Translations under genes and position numbers: made by a program | Notes under the pieces: model-generated | What the model was told of the DNA's origin: nothing | Database searches by the model: none | The model's input: the letters and a program-made list of their open reading frames with translations, nothing else | Origin: Agelaius tricolor | Taxonomy: Eukaryota > Chordata > Aves > Passeriformes > Icteridae | NCBI GenBank assembly: GCA_023055355.1 | Contig: JALJCS010000001.1 | Location: forward strand, 56,177,381 to 56,241,380 | DNA length: 64,000 nucleotides | Direction of reading: 5' to 3' | In this document: piece by piece, positions 13,602-26,344 of the stretch | How positions within the stretch are numbered: position 1 is the first letter of the stretch | Layout: the number at the start of each line of letters is the position of its first letter

Positions 13602-16535
13602 GAAGGCAACCCTGTGAAAAAGAGTGCTTGCAATGTGCAGAGGACATGGGAAAAGAAATTTAGGCATTTCAAAAATTTAGAAAAAGTAAGCTCTTAAATT
13701 TTTTTTCATGGTAATCACAATAATATATTATTACTATTACAATTTCATAGAATATGTAAGTGCTCTTCAAGCATAATATAGAAATAAAATAATTGAAATT
13801 CAATTGAGCTTTATTCTGTACACTGGCAGCACAACCACATTTATTTCTGGTGCTCTTGAATGTGAATCGGTTTTCATTTGACTGCTGAGATTGTCCAGTT
13901 TACTCTGAATAAGCCTGATTTCCTGGTTACCTGGTATACCTAAAATATATGCTGGGAAAACACATTTCAGGAGAACTATTATATGATAATTTATAGCTTA
14001 ATATCTGATTTTTTTCCATCTTATAGGATCTTTGTAATTTTAAATGCAAAGAGAAAATAATTTTTAATGTATTTTATATCAAATAGATTAATGTTAGGTA
14101 CATAGTGCTACAAGCTGTTCTTCTAATACATATTGCAAAGGTTAAAAGTTTACATTAGTTCATAAAAACACTGAAAAGCTTTAACAAAATTTAGCCTACC
14201 ACAGCAGTGGTACCAGCTATACAAACCAGCTATAGCCCCATGGAATTGCCCATTACATTCTGAGGTTTCCCTATCTTTATAATTCTCTATAAATGTTAAT
14301 ATTGCACTGCCACTTTTTGGTGATCTTTCTAACACTTTTTCTGGCGCGTTCTGATGACCTTTCCCCTCAATGAAATAGCCTGATGGTCCCAAATTTTATC
14401 TATTTACAAATTTATCAAATTAATTTAACTTGTCAGAGATATCAGGAAATATTTACTACCTCATATTAACTGTGAAAAATGTCTTAATATTCCAAGCAAA
14501 GCTCAGTTTTGCAGCTTTTGTGTTTCCATATATCTTCAAAGCCACCTCTTTTTTCTGTGAGCAATCTGTAGATGTTTATAACATTCTCATTATTGTGTCA
14601 CCAGAGCAGTAGTTAGTTGCATGAGAATATGTCTCTTGTGATACACCGAAATACTTAAAAGAGAGGTGTCTTAGGCTCTAGATACCTTTGAAATATTTCT
14701 TCTTATTACTGGTTTAAATTAATGTATAAATAAACTAATATTTTGTATTTTTATTCACTAGGGAGAAATTATAACTGAGATTCTTGTATTTTAATAAAAA
14801 TATTTTGGTTAAGACAATGGTCCATACTTTTTCAGTGTGAATCTTTCACAATCTACTTTCACTTCCTCTGTCTGCATAAACAAGCGGTGAACACTGGGGA
14901 AATATTCCTCAAGCATTGGTCAAAAGCAGAAACGTTGCTAAACTTGGTATCTGTCCTACTAAAGGAGCAGTAACAACCCCCTCAAAACAAGGATAGAGAC
15001 TCTGAATGTGTAATTCATCTCAAATAGTTAGTTATTCACTCTGTGAAACCAGCAGCTCCTAACAGCAGCTCCTAGCCTGTAACATCTCACAGTTCATGAA
15101 CAAACAGCTGGATTCCATGATTTATGAAAGATGTGTCATTAGGATGGAAAATGAAAGAAATGCAAGCAGCATGGATTAGAGAGGTTAAAAGTCTGTCTTC
15201 CCATTAAGATACCCTTTAGAAGGAGTATCTCTGGAGGGCAGTGAAGGATGAAGAAACTCTACAAACCTCAGACAAGTTTAGAAACTGAAGTAGGAAAAAA
15301 ATTTATTATCCTTATCATTCCAAATGATTTCTTCATTTTTATTTGAATATGTCGTAATTCCCAGACACAGGCAGCTTAACAGAAGGTTAAGGTCTTTCCA
15401 CCACTCCTAAAATCTAGTTAGCTGCCAACAGTTTGACTTCAGTTCTCTTGCAACTGCTGAAATTTGTGCAACTCTCTCTAACTTCTTGATCTGAAAAACC
15501 ATAATGGATTTTTTCTGCTCAATTATCTCATTTACAAAAATAATTTAAATAAATCTATTTGATTTTGCATTACAGAAGTGGATCTTCCTGCATACTAAAG
15601 GATTCACATCCTTGTGACACAGCCTGAATGATCAGGGAGGTGATGACCCAAGATATCATTCCTACACATGAGTGAGGTCTGTCCTTTTCAGTGGTTGTAG
15701 AAATCTCTTTCTTTCTTTCTTTCTTATACTACACAATATAAAAATCATGTATAACTTGTTTTTGTGAAAGCAGAGATGTTTGTATGGCTCAGAGCAGGCT
15801 CTCCACATCACTATGATGTAACAACTATTCAGGGAATGCTTAAATTTAGAAATTTCCTAAATTTGTTTCTACATCAAAATGTAGCATCCTTTCAAATGCC
15901 CCCAGAAAAGCTGATCACTAGAGGTCAGTCAGATGAGGAGTATTTTCAGTGATATTGAAGGGTGAAGAAGTGTAACTACATAACAAAAAGCTGACTCAAA
16001 AGAAGAAAATGGTTTTCAATCTACATTTGAGCCACATGTCATCCACTGTGCTTGCACTGTCAACACCTGAGGAAAGTATTTACCTACTCTTGTCCAGCTG
16101 TTGGTAATTGCAAGACATCTGAAATCAAATCATGGACAGCTAGCTTATTCTTATTAGAGAAATTAACTATTTCTTCTTAAAAGGTTCTGTCTGAGAAATT
16201 TTATTTTTTTCATATCTAAATGAACATTCCTACAAGTTTCAGGGAGAAATCCCTGCAATACAACCTAACTTGTTGTAGTCTGCACATTCCAAAGTGGAGG
16301 AGTTGCCTGAGAAATTCCCTATTTTTTACTTTACATTTATATATCTGTAAGAGATAAATCTGTCTTTGAGCCGAAGATTTTGCAATGTATAATTTAAAAT
16401 TTACCTTCACGGGTGACTTTATCACAAGTCCGATGAGTAACATAGACAGTAAAGAAAAAGAACAAATAATTTATAGCAATGATTATTAATATTAGCAATG
16501 TTAGCAATGATTCTTCAGCTTTAAAACCTCACATA
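13602..16535. other. Intergenic DNA, nothing recognised
   Basis: AT-rich unique-looking sequence. It has a (TTTC)n run at about 15706-15724 and a short duplicated CAGCAGCTCCTA near 15050-15075. No exon, RNA gene or transposon was recognised. Confidence 0.5.
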
Positions 16536-17826
16536 TCACAGAATTACGGAATTCTTAGGGTTGGAAAGGACCTTTGGAGATAATCTAGTCCAATCCCCCT
16601 GCCAAGGCAGGGTCACCTAGAGCAGGTGACACAGAAATGCATTGAGGTGGGTTTTGATTGTCTCCAGAGGGGGAGAATCCACAACCCCCTTGGGCAGCCT
16701 GTTCTGGTAGTCTGCCACCCTCAATGTGAAAAAATTCTTCTTGAGCTGGAACTTCTCATGTTTACTTTGTGGCCATTGCTCCTCATCCTGTCACTGGGCC
16801 CAACCCACTTGGCACCTGCCTTTGAAACATTTACATGCATTGATAAGATCTCCTCCCAGTGTTTAATCAAGACTAAGCAGGCCTAGCTTTCACCTCATAG
16901 GAGGGATGCTCCAGATCCCTAATCATCTTTGTAGCTCTCCACTGGGTCCTCACCAGTAGGTCATTCTCATTCGTGTACTGAGAAGGCTAAAACTGGATAC
17001 CCCATTTCAGATGTGTCCTCACTAGGGCAAAGTGGAGGGGGAGGATCACCTCCCTCAACCTGCTGGCCACACTCTTCCCTATACACCCCAGGATATCACT
17101 GCCACTTATAGTCCATAATCCACCAAGGCTCCCGGGTTCTTTTCCAAAGAACTGCTCTCTAATAGGTCAGTTCCCAGCCTGTGCTGATACTTGGGGTTAT
17201 TTCTCCCCAGGCGCAGGACTCTGCATTTGGCCTTGTTCAACCTCATTAGGTTTCTCTCAGCCCAACTCTGCAGCCTGTCAAGGCCCCACTGAATGGCAGC
17301 ACAGCTTCAAGTGTAACAGCCACTCCCCCAGTTTGCATCATCAGCAAACTTGCCAAGGGTCCACTGTATCCTTTTATCCAGGCGATTCATAAAAAAGTTG
17401 AATAAGACTGGACTTAACATTGTTCCCTGGGGGACACCACTGACTACAGACCTTCATCTGGAATCTACTCCTCTTACCATGACCCTCTGAGCTCTGCCAT
17501 TCAGCCAGTTCTTGATCTTCCTCACTGTTCTTTCATGTAACCCATATTTCCTGAGCTTACCTACAAGGATAGTATGGGGGACAGTATCAAAAGCCTTGCT
17601 GAAATCAAGGTATACAGCATGCACTGCCTCCACTTGTTGACCTGTCCTGCCATGTTGTCACAGAAGGCTGTCACATTGGTCAAGCATGACTTGGTGCATC
17701 TATGCCTGATGACCTTTTCTTCTTCATTCTTGGTGACGACCTCCAGAACGACCTGTTCCATCACCTTTTCAGGGATCAAGGTGAGTCTGACTGGCTGGTA
17801 TTTTCCTGGGTTCTCCTTCTTGCCCT
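16536..17826 (-). mobile_element. CR1 LINE, about 1.3 kb, reverse orientation
   Basis: Starts at the reverse-complemented 3' end (ATCACAGAATTACGGAATTC, then GGGTTGGAAAGGACCTTTGG). It runs through the classic antisense CR1 text (CCCCCTGCCAAGGCAGGGTC; CCTCATCCTGTCACTGGGCC; GTTCCCTGGGGGACACCACT) and stops around CTCCTTCTTGCCCT. The upstream part holds the end of the reverse-transcriptase ORF in degraded form. It is the longest transposon copy in the window. Confidence 0.9.
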
Positions 17827-17926
17827 AACAAACCAGTCCTTGTTAAGCTGAGCCTTGTAAGCAGTGATACCTAAAGCAACAGAGGAGTTAATAGCTTTTA
17901 AATCATATTAGATGAAAAGTGAAAAA

Positions 17927-17980
17927 TGCAGAGCTAATACTTTATCAGAAGTGTGCAGAGCTAATACTTTATCAGAAGTA
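17927..17980. repeat. 27-bp tandem duplication, two near-perfect copies
   Basis: TGCAGAGCTAATACTTTATC plus AGAAGTG at 17927-17953 is repeated at 17954-17980 with only the last base differing, so it is a recent duplication. Confidence 0.9.
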
Positions 17981-20900
17981 GGTGTTGTAGTGAACAGTGA
18001 AAACTTCAGGAAGTGCATGCACCAAGGATAATTAATGACTACATTGAGATGTGTGCTTTGTGTAGCTAGGGTGTGTGAGTGCAGCACAGGAAGGCATATC
18101 AGCCATTTTCAGTCTGGTTAGTACGTGTATGGAATACAGCCGTGCCATCATAGATTTAGTGCAAGATAGCAAGAAGTATGCAGATATAAGCTCTCCAAAC
18201 CCATCCTGAAAGCCTCTTCATTGCTTTTGCACTGTGCTTAACTGTAGAATTAATGTTGCAACTCTCTTCTGATGTTAGTCATGCCCACAGCTGAAGATGT
18301 GCTCTTATGATAAGCCCTAAGCATTACTGCAATTGAACCTCAGGATTTCATCAAAGATGTACCTTAATGCTGCCATTCAGCACTTTCAGTGAGACTGTCT
18401 GACATGACAAGAGGCTGGGTAGAAACTCATTGCCTCAGGTGTTGCGCTGAACTTGGTTCCTCCAGGCATCCACCTATTTTTCTGCAGTTCCATGTGTTTA
18501 CTTACAGTCGGCAATTCCTAACAGTGGGATAGGATCTCTTTTCACAAGGGCAGTCAGTCTTGTTAATGTATTTTATTTGTACCATCTGGCTTTGTAGCTT
18601 TATCTGAGAAACATATTGGCAATTTCAGAACACGGGAAAATAAAACATTGTGTGCAAGAGGCTGTGGAAACAATCTGCCACTCTTACTTGGCAGATCCCT
18701 CCCACAAGTAAATGTCATTCAGGAGTGGAGCTGTGAAGTCAAACGGTGTCCCATGAAGCCCCAGGTGCCAGGCACTGGGCACATCTCTGGATGTCAGGAA
18801 ATGTGCTGGGAGGGTGTGCTGTGCAGCTGCTCCTGGGTCAGAGAAACTTCGGGAGCAGCTTCTCTGTCCTGAGAGGGCACTGTGAAATGCAGGACTGTCT
18901 TTGCTTTGGAGAGAATAATAGCTGGGGGAAAACTGCGCTACTGGCAAAATTCGGCTTCCTCATAAATCCTTCTGAACTGATGCAAAAATGTTATCCAGAC
19001 TTATTCCCTGAAGCCTGTTATTAAACTCTGCATGAATAGTTAAGTTTTTCAGCAATAGGTAAACAATTGCTGCAGTTCTGAGCTCTGTTACTGAAAATGT
19101 AAGATGTCAGCAGAGCAGGACGAAACTCTCAGCTTGGTTCTTACCTCTCAGAAAGCTTGAAAGGCAAAAGCAGTGTTACAGATTCTTACATATGTTTTTG
19201 TTTACATATACATGCACTCATTACATTTGTACAAATGTACAAATAACTGCCAGGACCGATGAGGGAGCAAGGATGAAAATAGTCCTTCACTCTTTTGTTG
19301 GAAAAAGACTGTGGTTGAAGACAAAAAATTTTGTAGACTTTCCCTTTCTAGCTAAGATTTGGCAGGGGCTGCCCTTGGGGCAGTAGTGGTGAAGCTGGGT
19401 ATTGCTGACCTCTTTTCTTCCTTTCCCGGGACAAGAAACCACTTGGAATCCCTTTGCTTCGACTCCAGGGCACTGCATAAGAAGTACTGTTAATTCTTTA
19501 TCCTGGTCTCAGGGACAGCAGAAGGGCTTGAATTTCTTGCACTTCCTCATGAGCCTCTGGCATCATGACATTTATTCAGAGTTTGGTTGACCTCTGCTGC
19601 CTTTATGTATCTTTAAAGTTCATTCCTGTGCAACTGTCAATACATCTATTTTGTAGCTTTGAAATAAGAAGCTTTAGGGTGACTAAAAGGACACTCGTAA
19701 CTGTTCAGTCAAGTGTGGTTGTGATTTTAAAGACCTTGCTGTTTTCGGTTGACTTTTTACTAACACCGTATCTATTTTCATCAATATATTTGGAAAATAT
19801 GTTGCATTTTCTAACTGCTTTACCTTGTGTTTCATAAAGCAAGCTATAAGGTAGAAATAGAAGTAGTTTTGGGATCAAAATTTATCCAAAAAAATATTCT
19901 CTGGAGCAATTTTTTGTTTACCCTTCAATCCTTCATAATTGTAAAATCAGTTTTTCCCAGAATGTTTGAAGTGGTGTTACTATAAAGCAGAAAGTAGACT
20001 TTGAGAAGTATAAAATATTTTTAATATGATACTAAAACAGAAGTAAGAAGTGCAGACTATATAAAATGTACCAGCAATTGAGCACTGAGATTGAGGTTAG
20101 ATTCTAGAAGAGCTCCCAATGAAATAAGGGGATACAATGGGTCAGTTTAATTCTCTGCTGAAAAAAGACATACCTATTATCTAATTTGTTATATGTGACA
20201 TTCTTATCTGGATAGAGCTGCAAGAGTTGTAACATCAGCTCTATTTCTGTTTGCCCATTCTATGTCAGTGCAATAGTATGGTAAGCCTAATGCAAATATT
20301 TCAGGGTGTCTTTTCCAGTTTAGGACAGTAAAAAACCCACTGTGCTTTACTTTCTCAGTCCCATACAAGAAGTAAGACAATTGGCAACTTCAGGCAGCTG
20401 TAGTAAGCTCGGCTTACTTAAGTTCTCACTCAAAACAAGCTGCATTTTGTTCTCTAGTCTATGGCATGAGATACATATAGGCTGCACAGATAGCATGAAA
20501 AGAAATGACAATGATGTATTTGTTGCACAAAATGTCAATTTTATCCTCAGAAACCCTTGCCTTTCAAAGCCGTGTTTGCAATGTAAAGCACCATTGTTTT
20601 CCATCACCTTGGGTGATGTTTACTGTCAGGGGAGTCGAAGGATCCAGTGTAGCCTATTTGATAATCCATAAAAATATTTTTTCCCATCTGGAAACATAGC
20701 TCTGTTGTGGGCAGCTGTGCTCTGCAGCAGCAGGAAATGGCTAAGGTGTGCCTCATAGGAAACGGTGATAATCAGACCTGGAGATGGTGCAGTCACAAGT
20801 TTTATTACTAACTAAGGAGAGTCACAGTCTTCATTCTGAAATTTAAAAAAAAATGCTATCCCAATGACTTCTGCCAGCTGGCTGCTGCAAGCCCCAGGGA

Positions 20901-21383
20901 CCAAGCGGGTGTCTCAGGAGGTTCAGCTGACCAGGACCATGCCAGCAGCTCCTCCTTTCAGGAAGACACACTTCAGGGATATTTCCCATTGTACAGGCTG
21001 TGCAGACTACCAGTGTCAGGTCTGTCTGCCAACCACATTCATCTTTTTTAAACCAGAGTATCTCTACTGACATTCTCATACATATATTTGGTTAAGTATA
21101 TGGGTTTTCCAACTCCTTTGGCAGCTCATATTTCACAAATTTCATGCTTTCTGCTTTCTATCAAACTGTACCCTTTTGTATCAAGGACAATTTCCTTTGG
21201 TCTTTCCTTATTTGCCCTGGTATTAAATCTGATTTTTTTTATTCTAATTTTTTGCTTATGTTCACAATTCCCCTCATCCTTTTTTATATTTCTATTCTCC
21301 TCTTTTCCTGTTTCTATGCCTGCATTCTCACAATTCTCTTTCTCCCTTCTCTTTTCTGCTTCCTTTATTTTCTCTCATTTCTT
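17981..21383. other. Intergenic DNA, nothing recognised
   Basis: Mixed composition with several 60-110 codon open readings on both strands. None shows a known domain or clear splice sites. Confidence 0.5.
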
Positions 21384-21711
21384 GAGAAAAGGAGACTCAA
21401 GAGTGACCTTATCACTCTCTGCTCTCAAGTAAAAACTGATATCACAAGACAATAGCCTCAAGTTGCATATGAGGAGGTATCGATTGGATATTAGGGGAAA
21501 ATTTCTTCACTGAAAGAGTTGTCAGCCATTGGAACAGGCTTCCCAGTGAAGTATTTGAGTCCATATCCTTGGAGATTTTAAAAAAGGTGTAGATGTGGTG
21601 CTTAGGGATGTTGTATAATGATTAGGGACATAGTTTAGATTTGACAGTGTTGGGTTAATGATTGGACTCAATGACCTTTGTGTTCTTTTCCAACCTAAAT
21701 GATTCAATGAT
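21384..21711 (+). mobile_element. CR1 LINE 3' end, plus orientation
   Basis: From GAGAAAAGGAGACTCAAGAG through ATTTCTTCACTGAAAGAGTT and CATTGGAACAGGCTTCCCAG to the terminal CCAACCTAAATGATTCAATG. It carries the CR1 3' UTR and lacks everything upstream. Moderately diverged. Confidence 0.85.
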
Positions 21712-23782
21712 TAATAATTTCTTGTGTCTTTCTTCTTGATCTGATTGTTAGCACTACATTGTGGTGCTGGATTAATCTATTTTTCAGTGACATTTACAGG
21801 CTGAGATTTAAGTGAAACTAATTCATCTACTATGAATATAAATCTGGGATTTATAAAAAGACTTCCAAGTCTTTTGTATGAAAACCTGTAGAAACCCAGT
21901 TTTCAAATCCAACTTCTTTAGTTAAAGGCAAATGCTGAATTTACAATTAATCTCCTCCCACTCATACATCCCACTTCATTAAACACCTTTCCTTTGCTAT
22001 AAGGTCACCACAATAGTTTTCTCCCTGAACTTCACAGACCTGAGTCTAGAACTATTGCTTTTTGGATTTTTTTCCCACTCATGAAGAATTGTTTAGTTTG
22101 CAATTAATTTTTTTTTTTGGTTAATAGAAGAAGGCTATTTTTTTTACATCGTATGATAGTTGCACAGTTTCTCAGCCAGAATCAAATAAACCAGAAATTT
22201 AGAAAATGCTAATTCTCCAAATATATTTTCTTTTCTCTTGAAAAAAAAAAGCAAAACACTAGAAAAAGTCAGGTACATGTCAAGTTTAATCCTAGTCTCC
22301 AGTTTTCTGATGTCAATGATTTAAAGAGGACATTGCATTTCTGTGGTTTTAGTGGGATCTCTAAAGGACTTAGCAAATAGATGGTGGTCAAAAAAGCTGC
22401 ATTATACAGCCTAAGCTCATGTGAATGACAAATCTGGGCCTCTGTGTTCTTTCAGAAACCCTCAAAGTCCTCATCTGACAGGAGTGAGATTAGCTGTCAT
22501 CTTTAAATCATCAAAGCTGAGATCAAGCAAGGCTCCTAATCTTAACAATTCTTTTCCTGCATATCTTGGCGTAGCCATCAAGGTCAGAACCTGCAGCTAC
22601 AGTGCTTGGTCCTAATACGGTGGTGAAGGAAGTTGCAAATGGATGGGCAGTACAGGCTGAACAATGGGGGGAGAAATCTGAGTCTCACAGACAAGGGAAC
22701 ACAAATCTTCAGATATTCCATGTATTTTGCATGGAACTTCATCCAAGTACTGAGTGACAAATCAAAGCTTTTTTTTCCTTCAACCAATATTTCTTAACAC
22801 ATTGCCCTACACTGGTTTATACCTACTTATGTTAGACATGGATTTTTTCTTCTCTTGTTCACTTTTACTAAATTGTGTTTTATTATAAACTACACAGCAC
22901 AAAGAGGGGCAGTTACAACTAAATTATTATCTTTATTACCAATGTCTGTTTGGAACAGTGAGAATTGCTTTCTGATAGCCTAGGCTCGTGCAAATGTCTT
23001 CTAGAGAGCTCTACCCCTTACTCTGAGCAATGGCCATCTGTGACTGAGCCACTTCCCAGGAAGGCCCAGAGCAGCTGAGGGGAGGAAGAGGACTCATGTG
23101 TCATTATATTAGGCTGAAACAGCTCTTCAAGACTTAATATTTATTGGCAAACTGTATTTCCAGTTTTGAAGTCTCCCACATTGAAGGTGAAGGGCTGGAC
23201 CAGGCTTTAGATGTCTAAGTCGTGGGTTTGAAGTAGAATAACTGTTCAAAATAAAATAAAAGCAAATTTCCTGCTGCAGGGGTCAAGCCTGGCATGGATT
23301 TACTGTAAATCTCTTGTTGAATGAATATTCTTTATATTCCTGTAGCTGGAGATCATAGTAGTCCCTATAGTACAGTGATTTCAAAACTATTTTGGTCAAG
23401 GAAAAAATTTTGGGCACACATGCTCCATGTACCTGCAGCTATTTATTTATTAATTATGTGCATGCACAGTGTACTATATACAATTCACACTCAAAATTGT
23501 ATCAAAGGATAGCAATTTTAACAAGGATGATATAAAGACAAAATAAGCCTTATTGTCAATTTTTAAAATAATCTATCTTTCTTATTGATGGCACAAAAAA
23601 ATATTTTCTTCTTGCGCCCCAAGGGATTACCTTGCACACCCACTGGGTTTTATGCACCTCACCACACTTTGGAGATCACTGTTTTAATTGATGTGCTACG
23701 GTGCACTAAACACGTGCTCAGTAGCAGTAGTAACAGTAGCAGTAACCCAGTGTAATCTGTCCACAGACCAGAAACTTGATTC
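21712..23782. other. Intergenic DNA, nothing recognised
   Basis: AT-rich with poly-A and poly-T runs (about 22110-22145 and 22240). No coding or repeat assignment could be made. Confidence 0.5.
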
Positions 23783-24038
23783 TAACATCACATTCACATG
23801 AATTTTTCAGTCCTTCAAATCTAAGTCATCTTCTACTTTGAGTCTTCTGGAATAGATGCGTCTGGTTTGAGTGAAAAACACTGCTATTATGGCATTAGGA
23901 AGTGATGAAGTAACATCACATTCACATAAATTTTTCAATCATTCAAGTCTAATTAATCTTCTGCTTTGTGTATTCTGAAATATCTGTGGCTGGCTTGAGT
24001 TAAGAGCACTGTTATAATGGTATTAGGAAGTGATGAAG
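23783..24038. repeat. Diverged 128-bp tandem duplication
   Basis: Copy 1 (23783-23910) and copy 2 (23911-24038) both start TAACATCACATTCACAT and both end ATTAGGAAGTGATGAAG. They are exactly equal in length and align without gaps by eye, at roughly 80 percent identity. This is an old local duplication of unknown function. Confidence 0.9.
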
Positions 24039-26037
24039 ACTTGGCCATAGCTGTCTGCTCACTTCCTTTTGAATAGAATCACAGAAATTAAATAAGAGAG
24101 TGTTTGTCATTTATTTAATTGTTTGGAAATGACTGTTTATTAAAAAATAGGAGAGGATTGCTGATGTATTTCCAGTATTGGCCCCAGTACCTGAATCAAC
24201 ATTGTAACCTAAAACCATTGCATTTAGACCTGAATTAATGATATATCATTTATCTAGGAGTGTGCTAGGAGCCTAGCACAAACATTAACATTAATTCAAA
24301 TTCATGAAATTAATTAATTAATCCAAGTTCTGAAAATATTTTAAAATTTTCTTTGAACTTCCAACTTTAAATATTTATGTAAATGCTGTAAAGCATGGTT
24401 GCTTTTTTGTTTGTTTTTATAAAGGTCAAATATTTGAATGCCACAATTTGGCCAGTAGCAGAATATAGAAGGAGAGCAACAACATCCAGAATTCTTCTGT
24501 CCCAAAACAGGACTCTCAGGGTGACCTGGGATGGACTGAACTGCTGCTCTAAAAAACAGACTTCAGCCCTCTGATCTGCTGCCTCTGACACACACATCAC
24601 TGTAGCAGCAATCTTCAACAAAAAATTCAATCTCAGAACTTTGCTTTTCCAGAAAAAGGACCTTTAACATTTATGCCAAACAATTAAAATTCTTACAAAT
24701 AAATTTTTTAAGTCTAATTTTTCAAACTGATTTTTCTGTTTTCTCTCCTTCAGAAATTCAAATCTGGCATTCAGCTTACTATTTTTCTCACTGTTACAGC
24801 TGAATCTCCATCTCCATACATCTTGATAAGTTGTAATGGTCTGGAGAGTGCCACAGCTTCCTTTAAGTATTATTAGGGAGTTGCTGATCCCCAGCATGTG
24901 GGAAAACGTGGATAGCATTGAAGTTCACTGAAAATCCCCTTCCCAGTTAGAAACAGGTAATATACAAGCCATGTAAAACACTGACATGTAAATGCTCTGT
25001 AAATTATGCCACATTTCTGCCACTGTTGGTTTTTCCTTTCACAGTTTAAAACTATTAAAGGAGTAATCATACATTATTTCATCCTCAATAGCAAGACTGC
25101 CCCTCACTTAAAGCTACAAGCTCTTATCTTGCCAAATTAAGGAAATCTCCTTGTGATTCCAGGATGGACATTTATTAATTCCTTTCTTGATTTTTGTCAG
25201 TGAAAAGATATTCATGCTTCTCTAGAGCCTCTTCAACAGCAAAAACCTGATCCTGCTCTTATTCAGGTAAAAAAGTTCCCACAGAGCTAATTGGAAATGG
25301 AGAGCAGACCATGGTCAAAAGTACTGTAGTATACAGACATCACAGGAGCACCTAGCTGGCAAGAAGATTAGCAAGCACATCTGTTCTGAACCATTAAAAT
25401 GATATAAAGAAATTGCCTTTAAACCACCTGCAGGACAGTAATTTCATACAATCATTACAGAGTCATTAAAAGTTAATGTAGAAAAAACACCACTGTGGGA
25501 AATGCAATCTTCTTCTGTGTTCACTTGATACTCTAAAAATGTGAGCAGAGAGCAGTCTGAAAATTATTGTGTCAGATGACAATGCCTTATCTCCACAACA
25601 TATTGTCTCAAATATGTCCTTTGCCACAGATTAGACTACTTTCTAAATTTTCAAACCATACAGAGAATTTTCACGTTGGACATGATACACACATGGCAGC
25701 AGGATTTTGGAACCCTTTTGAGAAGATATTCTTGAATTCTGAAAGTGTATAGGGATCTGAATTTCAGTTTTTGAAATTCTTTTATTGAAAATAGAAACAC
25801 CAGGATGGATATAAGCAAAATGGACATAAAGAAAGATGTGCTAAAACTGAGAAGGGGACAGTTATTCATACTAGGATCAAAGCAAGACTGGTGAGAAAAA
25901 CAGCAATGGAGTGTGAAAAAAGGAACTTAATGCTTTAGATCAAAACAAGAGAAAGGCATTAAATGATGTAACAGAGAGCATTGTGGTTATATACTGGAAT
26001 ATTTTCTTATAATCCTTAGTTCCATAAATAACATTAA
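24039..26037. other. Intergenic DNA, nothing recognised
   Basis: AT-rich. Open readings of 60-87 codons on both strands, none recognisable. Confidence 0.5.
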
Positions 26038-26344
26038 TGTAGGGGGATAGAATATAAGTAAATAAAGGTGGTATAGAAAGTAATCTTACCCCCTAAAGAG
26101 TTGCATCTGGGTTAATTATTAAAGATTAGGAGCAGGCCTGACTTTAACAGGCCACAGCTGTAGCCAATAAGAAGAGTGCTATAAAAGAGTGGATTTGTTG
26201 GTTGAGGGACACTTTAGTTGGTAACTGCAAGAAGAAGAAAGAGTCAGTGCTCTGAGGAGCTGCCTATGAGAAACATCAAGGAGGTATGAAACTCTTGCAC
26301 TAAGGAGACAACAATATGAAATCTATGCAACATAATCACAACAC
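26038..26344 (+). mobile_element. Probable solo LTR
   Basis: A block beginning TGTAGGGGGATAGAATATAA and ending near AATCACAACA. It has promoter-like architecture in plus orientation: CCAAT near 26163, then TATAAAAG at 26180-26187, then a purine-rich leader. The text (GGCCTGACTTTAACAGGCCA) resembles avian ERV LTRs. The TG..CA ends are approximate and no target-site duplication could be confirmed. Confidence 0.45.
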
